From Pseudomonas sp. B28(2017) (lineage in GTDB: Bacteria; Pseudomonadota; Gammaproteobacteria; Pseudomonadales; Pseudomonadaceae): 64,000 nucleotides of DNA. Each line of letters starts with the position of its first letter. The first letter of the stretch is position 1. Shown piece by piece: positions 18,767 to 28,700 of the stretch. The stretch covers positions 1-64,000 of the forward strand of contig NZ_NEJH01000008.1 in the NCBI RefSeq assembly GCF_002113025.1, written 5' to 3'. The notes beneath the pieces are model-generated. The model was not told the origin of the DNA, did no database searches, and saw nothing but the letters and a program-made list of their open reading frames with translations. The position numbers and the translations under genes are program-made.

Positions 18767-19546
18767 ATGCGGATTTTCTGTGTGTTGGGGTTGGGATTGC
18801 TCTTCGCCGCAAGCGTTGCCCAGGCGCAAACGCCCGGGGCAGACGACCCGCTTGCGCAACTGGATGCGGGCGCCAGCGCCGCAACCACCACCGAGGCCCG
18901 CGGTGTATTGCGCGCCCGGGATCAGGCGGTACTGGCCAGTGAGGTGCCGGGGCGGATTGTCGAATTGCCGTTCAGCGAGGGGGAATCGTTCAAGAAGGGC
19001 GATACCCTGGCGCGGTTCGATTGCTCGGCCTATCAGGCGCAACTCAATGCCGCTCAAGCGGCCAGCCGTGGCGCGGGTGAAGAACTGGCGCACAACCGGC
19101 AACTGGCGGCACTGAATTCGGTCGGGCGTTTCGAAGTGGCACGTGCCGAGGCCAAGGTCAGCGAAACCCAGGCGCAGTCCCAGGTGTATCAAGTGCAGGT
19201 CAAGCGTTGCAGCGTGCTGGCGCCGTTCGATGGCCAGGTCGTCGAGCGCAAGGTACAGCGCTATGAAAGCGTACCTGCCGGCGCACCCTTGCTGGACGTG
19301 GTCGATAATCGCACCCTGGAAATCCATCTGCTGGTGCCCTCGCGCTGGATGGCCCGACTCAAGCCCGGCCAGACCTTCAGTTTTGTTCCCGATGAAACCG
19401 GCAAGCCGTTGGATGCGACCGTCAAGCGCCTGGGCGCACGAATCGATGAAGGCAGTCAGACCCTGCTGCTGGTGGCCAGCGTACCCAACGCCAGCGGGTT
19501 GCTGGCGGGGATGAGTGGCACTGCGCATTTCGCGGAGTTCAAGTGA
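18767..19546 (+). CDS. HlyD/RND-type periplasmic adaptor, first gene of the giant-protein locus
   Basis: This is a small periplasmic adaptor of 259 residues. The ATG at 18767 follows GAAAGGGAG and gives a signal peptide cleaved after VAQA (residue 20). A lipoyl half (about 65-90), a short alpha-hairpin (about 90-140) and a second lipoyl/barrel part (about 150-255) are visible. There is no membrane helix after cleavage. It overlaps the GAF-HlyD gene by 4 bp and begins a run of eight plus-strand genes ending with an APS kinase. It is 79 bp from the preceding pump gene and seems to be a separate transcription unit. Confidence 0.85.
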   Translation: MRIFCVLGLGLLFAASVAQAQTPGADDPLAQLDAGASAATTTEARGVLRARDQAVLASEVPGRIVELPFSEGESFKKGDTLARFDCSAYQAQLNAAQAASRGAGEELAHNRQLAALNSVGRFEVARAEAKVSETQAQSQVYQVQVKRCSVLAPFDGQVVERKVQRYESVPAGAPLLDVVDNRTLEIHLLVPSRWMARLKPGQTFSFVPDETGKPLDATVKRLGARIDEGSQTLLLVASVPNASGLLAGMSGTAHFAEFK

Positions 19547-20862
19547 ACGCGCCGGTGAGCGGCGGTGCCGAACAGGTGTTCGCGCGTTTCCTTGATCTTG
19601 AGCGCCAGACCCGCGCCGCCCAAACGCCCGCCCAGTTGGCCTACAGCCTGGTCAATGATGGCCAGGCACTGTTTGGCTTTCGCCATGCGGCACTGTTGAT
19701 CGCCGGGAAGGTGCAGGCCGTGACCGGTGTCAGCGCGGTGGAGCCGAATTCACCCTTTGTAGCCTTCGTCGAGCAGGCGGTGGCGCAGTTGTTCAAGCGC
19801 GGGCAGTTGCAGCAGGCGCTGGCCATTGCCGCCGATGTCCTCGACGAGTCGCTGCAGGCGCAATGGCAAAGCCTGTCGGCGGCGCAGGTGTTCTGGCTGC
19901 CGCTGGTCGATCGTCAGGGCGAGGTGTTCGGTGGGTTGTGGCTGGCCCGGGACGTTGCGTGGAGCCCTGCCGATCAAGTGCTGCTGGCGCAACTGGGCGA
20001 TACCTACAGCCATGCCTGGCAGGCGTTGCAACCGCGCAAGCCCTGGCGTCTGCGCTGGACGCGCAAACGCCAGGGCTTGCTGGTTGCAGTGCTATTGCTC
20101 GGGCTGTTGATCCCGGTGCGCCAGTCCGTATTGGCACCGGCCGAAGTGGTGCCGCTGGGCGGTCGGGTGGTGGCGGCACCGCTGGACGGTGTCATTGCCG
20201 AGTTCCTGGTCAAGCCCAATCAGACGGTGAAGACCGGCGAATTGCTGCTGCGTTTCGAAAGCACCACGCTCAAGGCTCAGGCCGATGTCGCTGAACGTGC
20301 CCTCGGGGTTGCCGAGGCGGAACTCAAGGCCAACTCCCAGCGCTCGTTCGCCGATGCCGAGTCCAGCTCGAAACTGGATTTGCTGGCCGCCCGGGTCGAA
20401 CAGAAACGCGCCGAGCGTGACTACGCCCGTGAACTGCTCAAGCGCAGCGAAGTGCGTGCCGAGCGCGATGGCATCGCGGTATTTGCCGATGCCGAACGCT
20501 GGACCGGCAAGCCGGTGCAGACCGGCGAGCGACTGATGGAAATCGCCGATCCGGCTCAGGCGCAGTTGCGTATCGAGCTGGCCGTGGGGGACGCGATCTC
20601 CCTGGAACCCGGCGCTGAAGTCGCATTGTTCCTCGACAGTGACCCGCTGCAACGGCATCTGGCCAGGCTCGAGCGTTCGGCTTACGAAGCGCAGCCCACG
20701 GTGGGCGGGCAATTGGCCTATCGCCTGGATGCGAATTTCGACGCGGCCCCCCCGCGCATCGGTTTGCGCGGCACGGCGAAGATCTTCGGTGACCGGGCGC
20801 CGCTGGCGTTGTACCTGCTGCGTCGACCACTGGCCGGCTTGCGTCAGAGCGTGGGCCTGTAA
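19543..20862 (+). CDS. GAF-domain / HlyD fusion protein
   Basis: This 439-residue protein starts at a GTG overlapping the preceding stop. Residues about 1-165 resemble a GAF sensory domain (LVNDGQALFGFRHAALLIAG, then FWLPLVDRQGEVFGGLWLAR). A single membrane helix follows at about 185-203. The periplasmic part has a HlyD lipoyl segment (VVAAPLDGVIAEFLVKPNQT), a short coiled coil and a beta-barrel. A cytoplasmic sensory domain on an export adaptor is unusual and suggests that export responds to an internal signal or assembly cue. Its stop is directly followed by the ATG of the M50 gene. Confidence 0.82.
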   Translation: MNAPVSGGAEQVFARFLDLERQTRAAQTPAQLAYSLVNDGQALFGFRHAALLIAGKVQAVTGVSAVEPNSPFVAFVEQAVAQLFKRGQLQQALAIAADVLDESLQAQWQSLSAAQVFWLPLVDRQGEVFGGLWLARDVAWSPADQVLLAQLGDTYSHAWQALQPRKPWRLRWTRKRQGLLVAVLLLGLLIPVRQSVLAPAEVVPLGGRVVAAPLDGVIAEFLVKPNQTVKTGELLLRFESTTLKAQADVAERALGVAEAELKANSQRSFADAESSSKLDLLAARVEQKRAERDYARELLKRSEVRAERDGIAVFADAERWTGKPVQTGERLMEIADPAQAQLRIELAVGDAISLEPGAEVALFLDSDPLQRHLARLERSAYEAQPTVGGQLAYRLDANFDAAPPRIGLRGTAKIFGDRAPLALYLLRRPLAGLRQSVGL

Positions 20863-22959
20863 ATGAGCCTGCCCGGCCTGCGTGCCGACCTGCAGCTGTC
20901 CCCGGCAGCGCCGGCGCTGGACGGAGCGCCCTGCTGGACACTGGCCGATCCGGTGCGGGGGCGTTACTTCAAGCTCGGTACGACGGCGATGCGATTGTTG
21001 CGTCACTGGTCACTGGGCGAGCCCGAGCAGGTCCTGCAAGCGGCCAATCGTGAGCCGGGACTGACGCTGGACGGTGCGGATCTGGAGCAGTTGCTGGCGT
21101 TTTTGCGCAGTCACGACCTGATTACTGCCCTCGATCCACAGCAGCGTGCCAGCTACAGCTTTAAAGCGGCTGCCCAGCGCCAGAGCCTGTGGCAAATGTT
21201 GCTGCATCAGTACCTGTTTTTTCGAATTCCGCTATGGCGTCCCGAGCGTTTTCTCAATCGTGCCTGGCCATGGCTGGAGCGCTTTGGCCCGCGAGCGCTG
21301 CGCTACGGATTGCCCGCTGTGCTGGGGTTGGGGGTGTTTCTGGTGTCGCGGGACTGGCAGCGATTTATCGCGACGTTTCCGCATCTGTTCAGCCTTGGCG
21401 GCGCTTTGGCGTTTGGCGTGTCCCTGTTTTTCGCCAAGCTCTGCCACGAGTTCGGTCACGCGTTCATGGCCAAGCGCGCCGGGTGCCGGGTACAGAGCAT
21501 GGGCGTGGCGTTCATGGTGCTGCTGCCGATGTTCTATACCGATGTCAGCGATGCCTGGCGGGTCAATGATCGCAAGGACCGGCTGCTGATTGGCGCTGGC
21601 GGCGTACTGGCCGAGTTGCTGTTGGCGAGCATGGCCTTGCTGGCGTGGTCGTTTCTGCCCGACGGTCCCGCCCGCACCGCAGCGTTCATGCTCGCCAGTG
21701 CTACGTGGATCACGACATTGGTGGTCAACCTCAACCCGTTCATGCGCTTTGACGGTTATTTTTTACTCAGCGACTTCTGGCAGGTCGATAACCTGCAAGG
21801 GCGAGCGTTTGCCTTGTGCCGCTGGCGTATGCGCGAATTTTTGTTTGGCTATGGCGCAGCGGCGCCGGAGCCTTGGTCGCCGACAATGCAACGGCGTTTG
21901 CTGATCTGGGGGTATGGCTCATGGTTGTGGCGCGCGGCACTGTTTTTCGGGATCGCGCTGGCGGTCTATCACCTGTTCTTCAAGGTGTTGGGGATCTTCC
22001 TGATGCTGGTGGAACTGGTCTGGTTCATCTTTCTGCCCATCATGAATGAATGGCGCCAGTGGTGGGGCCGCCGCGAGCAGGCACATGGGCCGCGTGTGCT
22101 GCTCAGCAGCCTGGTGTTGCTCGGGCTGTTGCTGGTGCTCATCCTGCCGTGGCGCAGTGCCGTCGAGGTGCCGGCCATGCTGGAAGCGGGCCGGGTCAGC
22201 ACCTTGCATGCGCCGGTAGCGGCACGAATCAAGGCCGTGAATGTGCATGACGGGCAGTCGGTGGCGCAGGGTGATGTCCTGATCGAGCTGGAATCGCCGG
22301 ATCTCGATTCGCGCCAGGCCATTGCGCGCCGGGAAATCGAGATTCAGCAATTGCAGATGCGCCGTCAGGCCAGCCGCAGCGAAACGGCTTCCGATGCCGC
22401 AATCGTCGAGCAGCGCCTGGCCGAAGCGGTCGCCGAGTACCGTGGGCTGGCGGCTCAGCGCGAGCGACTGCTATTGCGTGCGCCCCATGCCGGCACGGTG
22501 CGTGATCTGCTGGCGCAATGGACGGTGGGGCGCTGGCTGTCCACTCGGGAGCCGCTGGCCCGGGTGGTCGAGGAGGGCGTACGCTTGCGCGGTTATCTGG
22601 CCGAGGCCGAACTCTGGCGCGTGGCGCCGGGGGCCACCGGACGGTTTATCGCCGATGATCCGATGCATCCGGCGATTGCGGTACAACTGAGCGAAATCGA
22701 TACCAATGGTGCGGCGTTTGTCGATCAGGAGGCACTGACCTCCGATCACCACGGACCGATTGCCGTGCGTCGCGATCAACATCAACGGGCCGAGCCGGTA
22801 CAGGCACAGTACGGCGCGCGGTTGACCACGCTTGATCAGTCCCCGGCGCCCGTGCAGCCTTTACGCGGTGTGGCGGTGTTGCAAGGCCATGGCGAGTCGG
22901 TGCTGGGTGCTGCCTGGCGACGCGTGGCGGCGCTGGGTGTCAGGGAAAGCGGTTTTTAG
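20863..22959 (+). CDS. Site-2 protease (M50)-like / HlyD fusion membrane protein
   Basis: This 698-residue membrane protein joins an intramembrane metalloprotease-like core to an export adaptor. H195-E-F-G-H199 is the HExxH zinc motif. N291-P292 with D297-G298 (NPFMRFDG) is the second site-2 protease motif, so the active site looks complete. Several helices lie between about 148 and 440. The C-terminal part (about 455-640) has the HlyD lipoyl/coiled-coil pattern (APVAARIKAVNVHDGQSV). An N-terminal ~100-residue soluble part precedes the membrane. The ATG directly follows the upstream TAA. It may process or move the giant protein encoded downstream; that link is inferred from gene order. Confidence 0.85.
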   Translation: MSLPGLRADLQLSPAAPALDGAPCWTLADPVRGRYFKLGTTAMRLLRHWSLGEPEQVLQAANREPGLTLDGADLEQLLAFLRSHDLITALDPQQRASYSFKAAAQRQSLWQMLLHQYLFFRIPLWRPERFLNRAWPWLERFGPRALRYGLPAVLGLGVFLVSRDWQRFIATFPHLFSLGGALAFGVSLFFAKLCHEFGHAFMAKRAGCRVQSMGVAFMVLLPMFYTDVSDAWRVNDRKDRLLIGAGGVLAELLLASMALLAWSFLPDGPARTAAFMLASATWITTLVVNLNPFMRFDGYFLLSDFWQVDNLQGRAFALCRWRMREFLFGYGAAAPEPWSPTMQRRLLIWGYGSWLWRAALFFGIALAVYHLFFKVLGIFLMLVELVWFIFLPIMNEWRQWWGRREQAHGPRVLLSSLVLLGLLLVLILPWRSAVEVPAMLEAGRVSTLHAPVAARIKAVNVHDGQSVAQGDVLIELESPDLDSRQAIARREIEIQQLQMRRQASRSETASDAAIVEQRLAEAVAEYRGLAAQRERLLLRAPHAGTVRDLLAQWTVGRWLSTREPLARVVEEGVRLRGYLAEAELWRVAPGATGRFIADDPMHPAIAVQLSEIDTNGAAFVDQEALTSDHHGPIAVRRDQHQRAEPVQAQYGARLTTLDQSPAPVQPLRGVAVLQGHGESVLGAAWRRVAALGVRESGF

Positions 22960-23078
22960 ATCGACCGACCCTCGTCGCCGCAGGTCGTTTCGTCAACGGG
23001 CCAGCATCGACGATGCTCCGGCTGAAGGTCTAAAGTGAACCGCAAGTAAACTGTCACTGAGCGTTGCAAGGGGAAGCA

Positions 23079-24662
23079 ATGGAGGCGCGCAGAGAAACGC
23101 CGATGGGCGACACCCAGGGGCCGCACGCAAACCCTGGTTTCGTCAGGGGCGCGCAACCGATGATTCGTTGGGCGCGGGAGCATTGGCTGGTGCCGATCCT
23201 GGTACTGGCGGCGCTGGTGCGCTTCTACGATCTGACCGCAGCTGCGATCTGGGGCGACGAGGGTTCCAGCCTGTTGCTGGCGCGCTATTCATTGCCGGAC
23301 ATCTGGCTTCATGCGGCCTACGACGTGCATCCGCCGCTGTATTTCATGCTCCTGCACAGTTGGATGGCGGTCTTCGGCGACGGCATTTTTTCGATCCGCT
23401 GCCTCAGCGCCCTTCCGGGCATCGTCTCGGTCGGGCTCGGCGTGTGGCTGGTGGATCGACTGGCTACCCGTCGCGCCGCGATACTTGCCGGCTTCCTGCT
23501 GGCGCTGTTGCCCACGGCGGTTCGTTACAGCCAGGAAGTGCGCATGTATTCGCTGTTGGGGTTGTGGTTGCTCGGGGCGACGATTGCCCTGGTGTACTGG
23601 GTCCGCAAACCGCAACGTCGACACTACCTGCTGATCTACGCCTTGCTTATGAGCGCGGCGTTCTACACCCATTATTTCACTGCGCTATGCGTGCTTTGCC
23701 ATTGGTTGTACCTGGGCATCATCCGCGTGCAACCGGGGTATCGTCTGCGGCACATCCAGCGCGGCGACTGGTGGCTGGCGAACCTGGTCATTGTCGTGCT
23801 GTACCTGCCGTGGTTGCCGGGGCTGGTCGATCTGTTGCAGCACATCGATCAGCTCAAAGCCAATGGGGATGTCGGCTGGGAAACGCCGGTCACCTTCGAG
23901 TCCCTGCCGTCCATGGTGTGGTCGCTGTTGATCCAGGATGATGGCGAAAACCTGTCGCCGCTGCTGTTTGCCACCCTGCCGCTGGCCATTCCGATATTGG
24001 CCGGGGTGGCGCTGGTGCGGGACCGAAGTGTGTTCCGGGGCAGCGCGTTGCTGGCGGTCTACACCTTCGTTCCGATGTTGCTGGTGTTCGCGGTGTCGTT
24101 CATTTCGCCGATGTTCATCGAGCGCTATCTCACTGCCTATGCCCTGGGCCTGCCCATGCTGGCGGCATTGGCGATCGATCGCTTGTACAACGGCTCCCGC
24201 GTGGTGGCGCTGATGGTGCTGGTGGTGTTTGTCAGTGTGGAACTGGTGGGCCTGAACAACAACGCCACGGTAGATATCCATGACCAGGTCAACGTCATGG
24301 TCGATGACGTCAACCAGCACTTCCAGCCCGGCGATCAAATCGTCACCAGCGACATGCTCTGGTACCTGTGCTACGTCTACTACAACCGTACCGATGCCAA
24401 GCCGCTGCTGTACACCCCGCCGCATGCCGACGGAACCTCGAGTCGTCCGAATGAGTATGGTTTCGGCACCCTGACGGCACCGGACGAGTACCTCGACAGC
24501 CTCGGTGATTTGCCCAAGGGCACCCGGCGTATCTGGTTGATCAGTACCGCCGACGTGCCGGATGAGTTTGCCCCTGTGCCCGCTCAATGGCAGTTGGGTC
24601 GTCAGGTAAAGGCCGGTGGCGTTCTCGCCAGGCTGTACCTGTCCGCAATGGCCGGGAAATAA
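23079..24662 (+). CDS. GT39/ArnT-like polytopic glycosyltransferase
   Basis: This 527-residue protein has about ten or eleven membrane helices and a soluble C-terminal part. It resembles the PMT/ArnT superfamily, which transfers sugars from lipid-linked donors on the periplasmic side. The conserved acidic pair shortly after helix 1 (WGDEGSS) and YDVHPPLYF are typical. The ATG at 23079 follows AAGGGGAAG; an in-frame codon 15 bp upstream is less likely. It lies between the export adaptors and the sulfotransferase, so the acceptor could be the giant repeat protein or a surface glycan. Confidence 0.82.
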   Translation: MEARRETPMGDTQGPHANPGFVRGAQPMIRWAREHWLVPILVLAALVRFYDLTAAAIWGDEGSSLLLARYSLPDIWLHAAYDVHPPLYFMLLHSWMAVFGDGIFSIRCLSALPGIVSVGLGVWLVDRLATRRAAILAGFLLALLPTAVRYSQEVRMYSLLGLWLLGATIALVYWVRKPQRRHYLLIYALLMSAAFYTHYFTALCVLCHWLYLGIIRVQPGYRLRHIQRGDWWLANLVIVVLYLPWLPGLVDLLQHIDQLKANGDVGWETPVTFESLPSMVWSLLIQDDGENLSPLLFATLPLAIPILAGVALVRDRSVFRGSALLAVYTFVPMLLVFAVSFISPMFIERYLTAYALGLPMLAALAIDRLYNGSRVVALMVLVVFVSVELVGLNNNATVDIHDQVNVMVDDVNQHFQPGDQIVTSDMLWYLCYVYYNRTDAKPLLYTPPHADGTSSRPNEYGFGTLTAPDEYLDSLGDLPKGTRRIWLISTADVPDEFAPVPAQWQLGRQVKAGGVLARLYLSAMAGK

Positions 24663-24813
24663 GCTGCCTCGAAGCTAAAACGGTTCATCTGTTAATCGGA
24701 TGTTAAAAAAACCGCTTTCCAGCGGTATTGACTTCGAATTGATATCAAAACACCACTAGGCGAACACTTTCCCTTCGGTTACGCTTTGTCCTACAAAAGG
24801 ACGCAATGTCAAG

Positions 24814-25659
24814 GTGAAGGGATTGCACCAATTTCACTTTATTTCCGGCTTGCCGCGCTCAGGTTCGACGCTGCTTTCTGCCATTCTTTTGCAGAATCCG
24901 CGTTTCCATGCCGGAATGACCAGCCCCGTCGGTTCCCTGTTTTCCGGTGTCCTGGACCAGTGCAGCGCGGGTAGCGAGTTCGGCGCGGTGATCGACACCG
25001 ACATGCGCCGCCGCCTGTTGCGTGGCCTGTTCGATTCCTTCTACGCCGACAAGGCCGACAAACCGGTGGTGTTCGACACCAATCGCCTTTGGAGCGCCCG
25101 GCTGCCGGCCATCAACGATCTGTTTCCCAAGGCCAAGGTGATCGCCTGTGTGCGCAACGTTGCCTGGATCATGGACAGCATCGAGCGTCTTTACCGCGCC
25201 AACCCCTATGAAAACACCAAGCTCTTCGGCGATGCCGTCGAGCGCAACACCGTCTATAGCCGTTGCGAAACCCTGGCCCAGCGCAATCGCCTGGTGGGTT
25301 TTGCCTGGGCGGCACTCAAGGAAGCCTATTACGGCGAATATGCCGACTCCTTGCTGATCATCGACTATGACTTGCTGACCCAGGCACCAGAGCGAGTGCT
25401 GCGGCTGGTCTACGACTTTATCGATGAGCCCTGGTTCGAGCACGACTTCGAGCACCTGGCCTACGACGCCCCGGAATTCGACCAGGCCCTCGGGGTGACC
25501 GGCCTGCACAAGGTCAGACCCAAGGTTGCCGTACAGGCCCGGCGCACCATCCTGCCGCCGGACCTGTTCAAGCAATACTCAGACTTGTCCTTTTGGCTCG
25601 ATGGCTCTGCCAGCGCCGCCAATGTCATTCGTATGAAGTCCGACGCCGCGAACATTTGA
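24814..25659 (+). CDS. Sulfotransferase-family protein
   Basis: This 281-residue protein carries the PAPS-binding loop GLPRSGSTLL near residues 12-21 and a second signature CVRNVAWIMDS around residues 107-120, as expected of P-loop sulfotransferases. It starts at a GTG; an ATG 8 bp upstream is out of frame and stops at once. There is no signal peptide, so it should act in the cytoplasm. A free-standing APS kinase at the end of the same gene run could supply PAPS. The acceptor could be a tyrosine, a sugar or a lipid-linked glycan. Confidence 0.85.
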   Translation: MKGLHQFHFISGLPRSGSTLLSAILLQNPRFHAGMTSPVGSLFSGVLDQCSAGSEFGAVIDTDMRRRLLRGLFDSFYADKADKPVVFDTNRLWSARLPAINDLFPKAKVIACVRNVAWIMDSIERLYRANPYENTKLFGDAVERNTVYSRCETLAQRNRLVGFAWAALKEAYYGEYADSLLIIDYDLLTQAPERVLRLVYDFIDEPWFEHDFEHLAYDAPEFDQALGVTGLHKVRPKVAVQARRTILPPDLFKQYSDLSFWLDGSASAANVIRMKSDAANI

Positions 25660-25715
25660 TCGCGGCGTTTTTCATTGATGCATTACGTAAATTCGTTCGA
25701 ATTCGGGTGAGCAGC

Positions 25716-28700
25716 ATGTGGTGGACCATTTTTGGCGGGGCAAAGGCAAAGTCACGGGTGGCCGAAGGCCAACGGACACCAGCGGCGCCCATGATCATGT
25801 CCCTTGAACCGCGCATGCTGTTCGACGGCGCCGTCGCCGCCACAGTGGCCGATACCGCCGCCCAGGCCGACAGTCATTCCACAGCCGATGCCGCCAAGAC
25901 GCCGGCTGCCGATCACCCGGCGGCGAGCAAGGACACCCACGGCCAGGCCGATGCCACACCAGCGGCCAGCCCCGTTGCGGTGCCCGGGCAGAGCGTGGTG
26001 TTCGTCGACTCCCGGGTGAAAGATGCCGACAGCCTGCTCCAAGGCGTCGCGCCCGGGACCCAGGTCGTGAAACTGGCCGCGGGCAAGGATGGACTGCAGC
26101 AGATAGCCGACTACCTCGATCAGCATCAAGGCATCAGCTCTGTGCAGATCATTGCCCACGGCAACGCTGGCGACCTGTGGCTGGGCGACAGCTATCTGTC
26201 GGCTGACAACGTCGCCGCCCGCAGCGCGGTGCTGGCGGAAATCGGCAAGGACATGAACGCTGGCGGTGACATTCTGATCTACGGCTGCTACACCGCCGAA
26301 GGCGAGCGTGGCCTGAGCTTTGTCGACTCGCTGGCGCAAATGACCGGCCGCGATGTAGCGGCTTCGAGCAACCGTACCGGTGTGGGCGGTGACTGGGATC
26401 TGGAAATCGTCACCGGCAACATCGAGAGCGCCAACGTCCTCTCGGCCACGGCCATGAGCGACTATCAGTGGGGCCTGGCCACCTGGACCGCCACCAACAA
26501 CGCCAACACGGGCGTCGGCTCGTTGCGTGCCGCCCTCGCCTCGGCGCAGAACGGCGATATCGTCACCTTCAGCAGCGGCATGACGGTGCAGCTGACCGCC
26601 GAACTGCTGATCAACAAGAACATCACCATTGATGGCGACTTGAACAACGATGGCGCGGCTGACGTGACCCTCGATGGTCAGTACAAGACCCGAGTGATTG
26701 AAGTGAGCTCTGGCAGTACCGTCACGCTCGATGGCCTGGTAATCACCCGTGGCCTGGTGTCGGGCAATGGCGGCAACGGTGGCTACGGTGCGGCGGGCGC
26801 GATGGCCGGGGGGATTTTCAACGCCGGGAATCTGACCCTGAAAAACGTTACCGTGACCTCCAACGCCGCTTCCGGTGGCGGTGGCGGTGGCGGTGTCACC
26901 GGCGCTTTTTACGGCGGTGGTGGCGGTGGCGGTGGCGGTTTGGGCGGCCAGGGCGGCGGGCATGGCGGTACGGCCGGGCCGGGCACCGGCACGTTGGGCG
27001 GCCAGGCGGGCAGCGCTGGCGTCGGTGGTTACGGCGGTGGTTATGACGCCACCCATATGGGCGGTCGCGGCGGTACCACCACTGGCGGGGCCGGCGGTGT
27101 GGGCGTTTCCTATTACAGCAACGGCGGTAACGGTGCGACGGCCACCAATGGCACGATTTCCATTGGCGGTGGCGGCGGCGGGGCCGGTTGGGACAAGGTA
27201 GGTGGTGCTGGCGGCAACGCGGTAGGCGGGATCTACAACGCCAGTAGCGGCACCATAACCGTCATCGGCACGTCGACCATCAGCAATAACATCGGCGCCG
27301 GTGGCGGCGGTGGCGGTGGTGGTGGCCAAGGTAGCAATGCCAGCAACGGCGGCGCGGGTGGCCGGGGCGTCGGTGCGATCTGGAACAAAGGCACGCTGCT
27401 GATGACGGCCGCCAACTTCGCGGCCCTGGCCGGTAATGCCGCGGCCAGTGGTGCGGGTGGTACCGCATTAGGTGGAGGTACAACCGGCACCTCGCCAACC
27501 TCCTCCGCAAACATCTACAACGACGGCGGTGTACTCAACACCGCGTACGCTCCACCACCGACCGCGACCATTGTGGTCGCTGACACCACACTGAGCATCG
27601 GCGAAACATCCTTGGTCACGATCACCTTTTCCGAGGCCGTGACCGGTTTCACCAACGCCGACCTGACCATCGCCAACGGTACGTTAAGTGCGGTGAGCAG
27701 CAGCAATGGCGGCATCACCTGGACAGCAACGTTCACGCCGACCGCCAGCATCACCGACACGACCAACGTCATCACCCTGGACAACACCGGGGTGATAAAC
27801 GGTCTGGGCACCGCCGGCGTCGGCACCACCAACTCCAATAACTACACGGTCGACACCGTACGCCCGACCGCGTCCATCGTGGTGGCGGACAATGCGCTGA
27901 AAGTCGGCGAAACCTCGCTGGTGACCATCACCTTCAACGAAGCGGTCACCGGTTTCACCAACGCGGACCTGACCATTGCCAACGGTACGCTCACGGCGGT
28001 GAGCAGCAGCGATGGCGGCATCACCTGGACGGGGACCTTTACCCCGACTGTGAGCATCACCGATACGACCAACCTGATCACCCTGGACAACACCGGGGTC
28101 AGCGACCTGGCGGGCAATGCCGGGAGCGGCACCACCGATTCCAACAACTACGCCATCGATACCGTGCGCCCGACCGCGACCCTTGTGGTGGCCGATACCA
28201 GCCTGAGCATTGGTGAAACGTCGCTGGTGACCATTACCTTCAGCGAAGCGGTCAGCGGGTTTACCAACGCCGACCTGACCATTGCCAACGGTACGCTGAG
28301 CGCGGTAAGCAGCAGCGATGGCGGCATCACCTGGACGGCGACCTTTACCCCGACGGCCAGCATCACCGACACGACCAACCTGATCACCCTGAACAACACC
28401 GGGGTCAGCGACCTGGCGGGCAACGCCGGTAGCGGCACCACTGATTCGAACAACTATGCGATAGATACGCTCCGTCCGACCGCGACCATCGTAGTGGCGG
28501 ACACAGCGCTGAGGATCGGCGAAACCTCGCTGGTAACGATCACCTTCAGCGAGGCGGTGACCGGGTTCACCAATGCGGACCTGACCATCGCCAACGGTAC
28601 GCTCACGGCGGTGAGCAGCAGTGACGGCGGCATCACCTGGACCGCGACCTTCACCCCGACCGCCAGCATCACCGACACGACCAACCTGATCACCCTGGAC

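Noticed and set aside
25752-27329. Minus-strand open frame of 525 codons
   Set aside because: It is opposite the DUF4347 and Gly-rich coding region; its Ala/Thr/Arg-rich translation has no recognisable domain or start signal.
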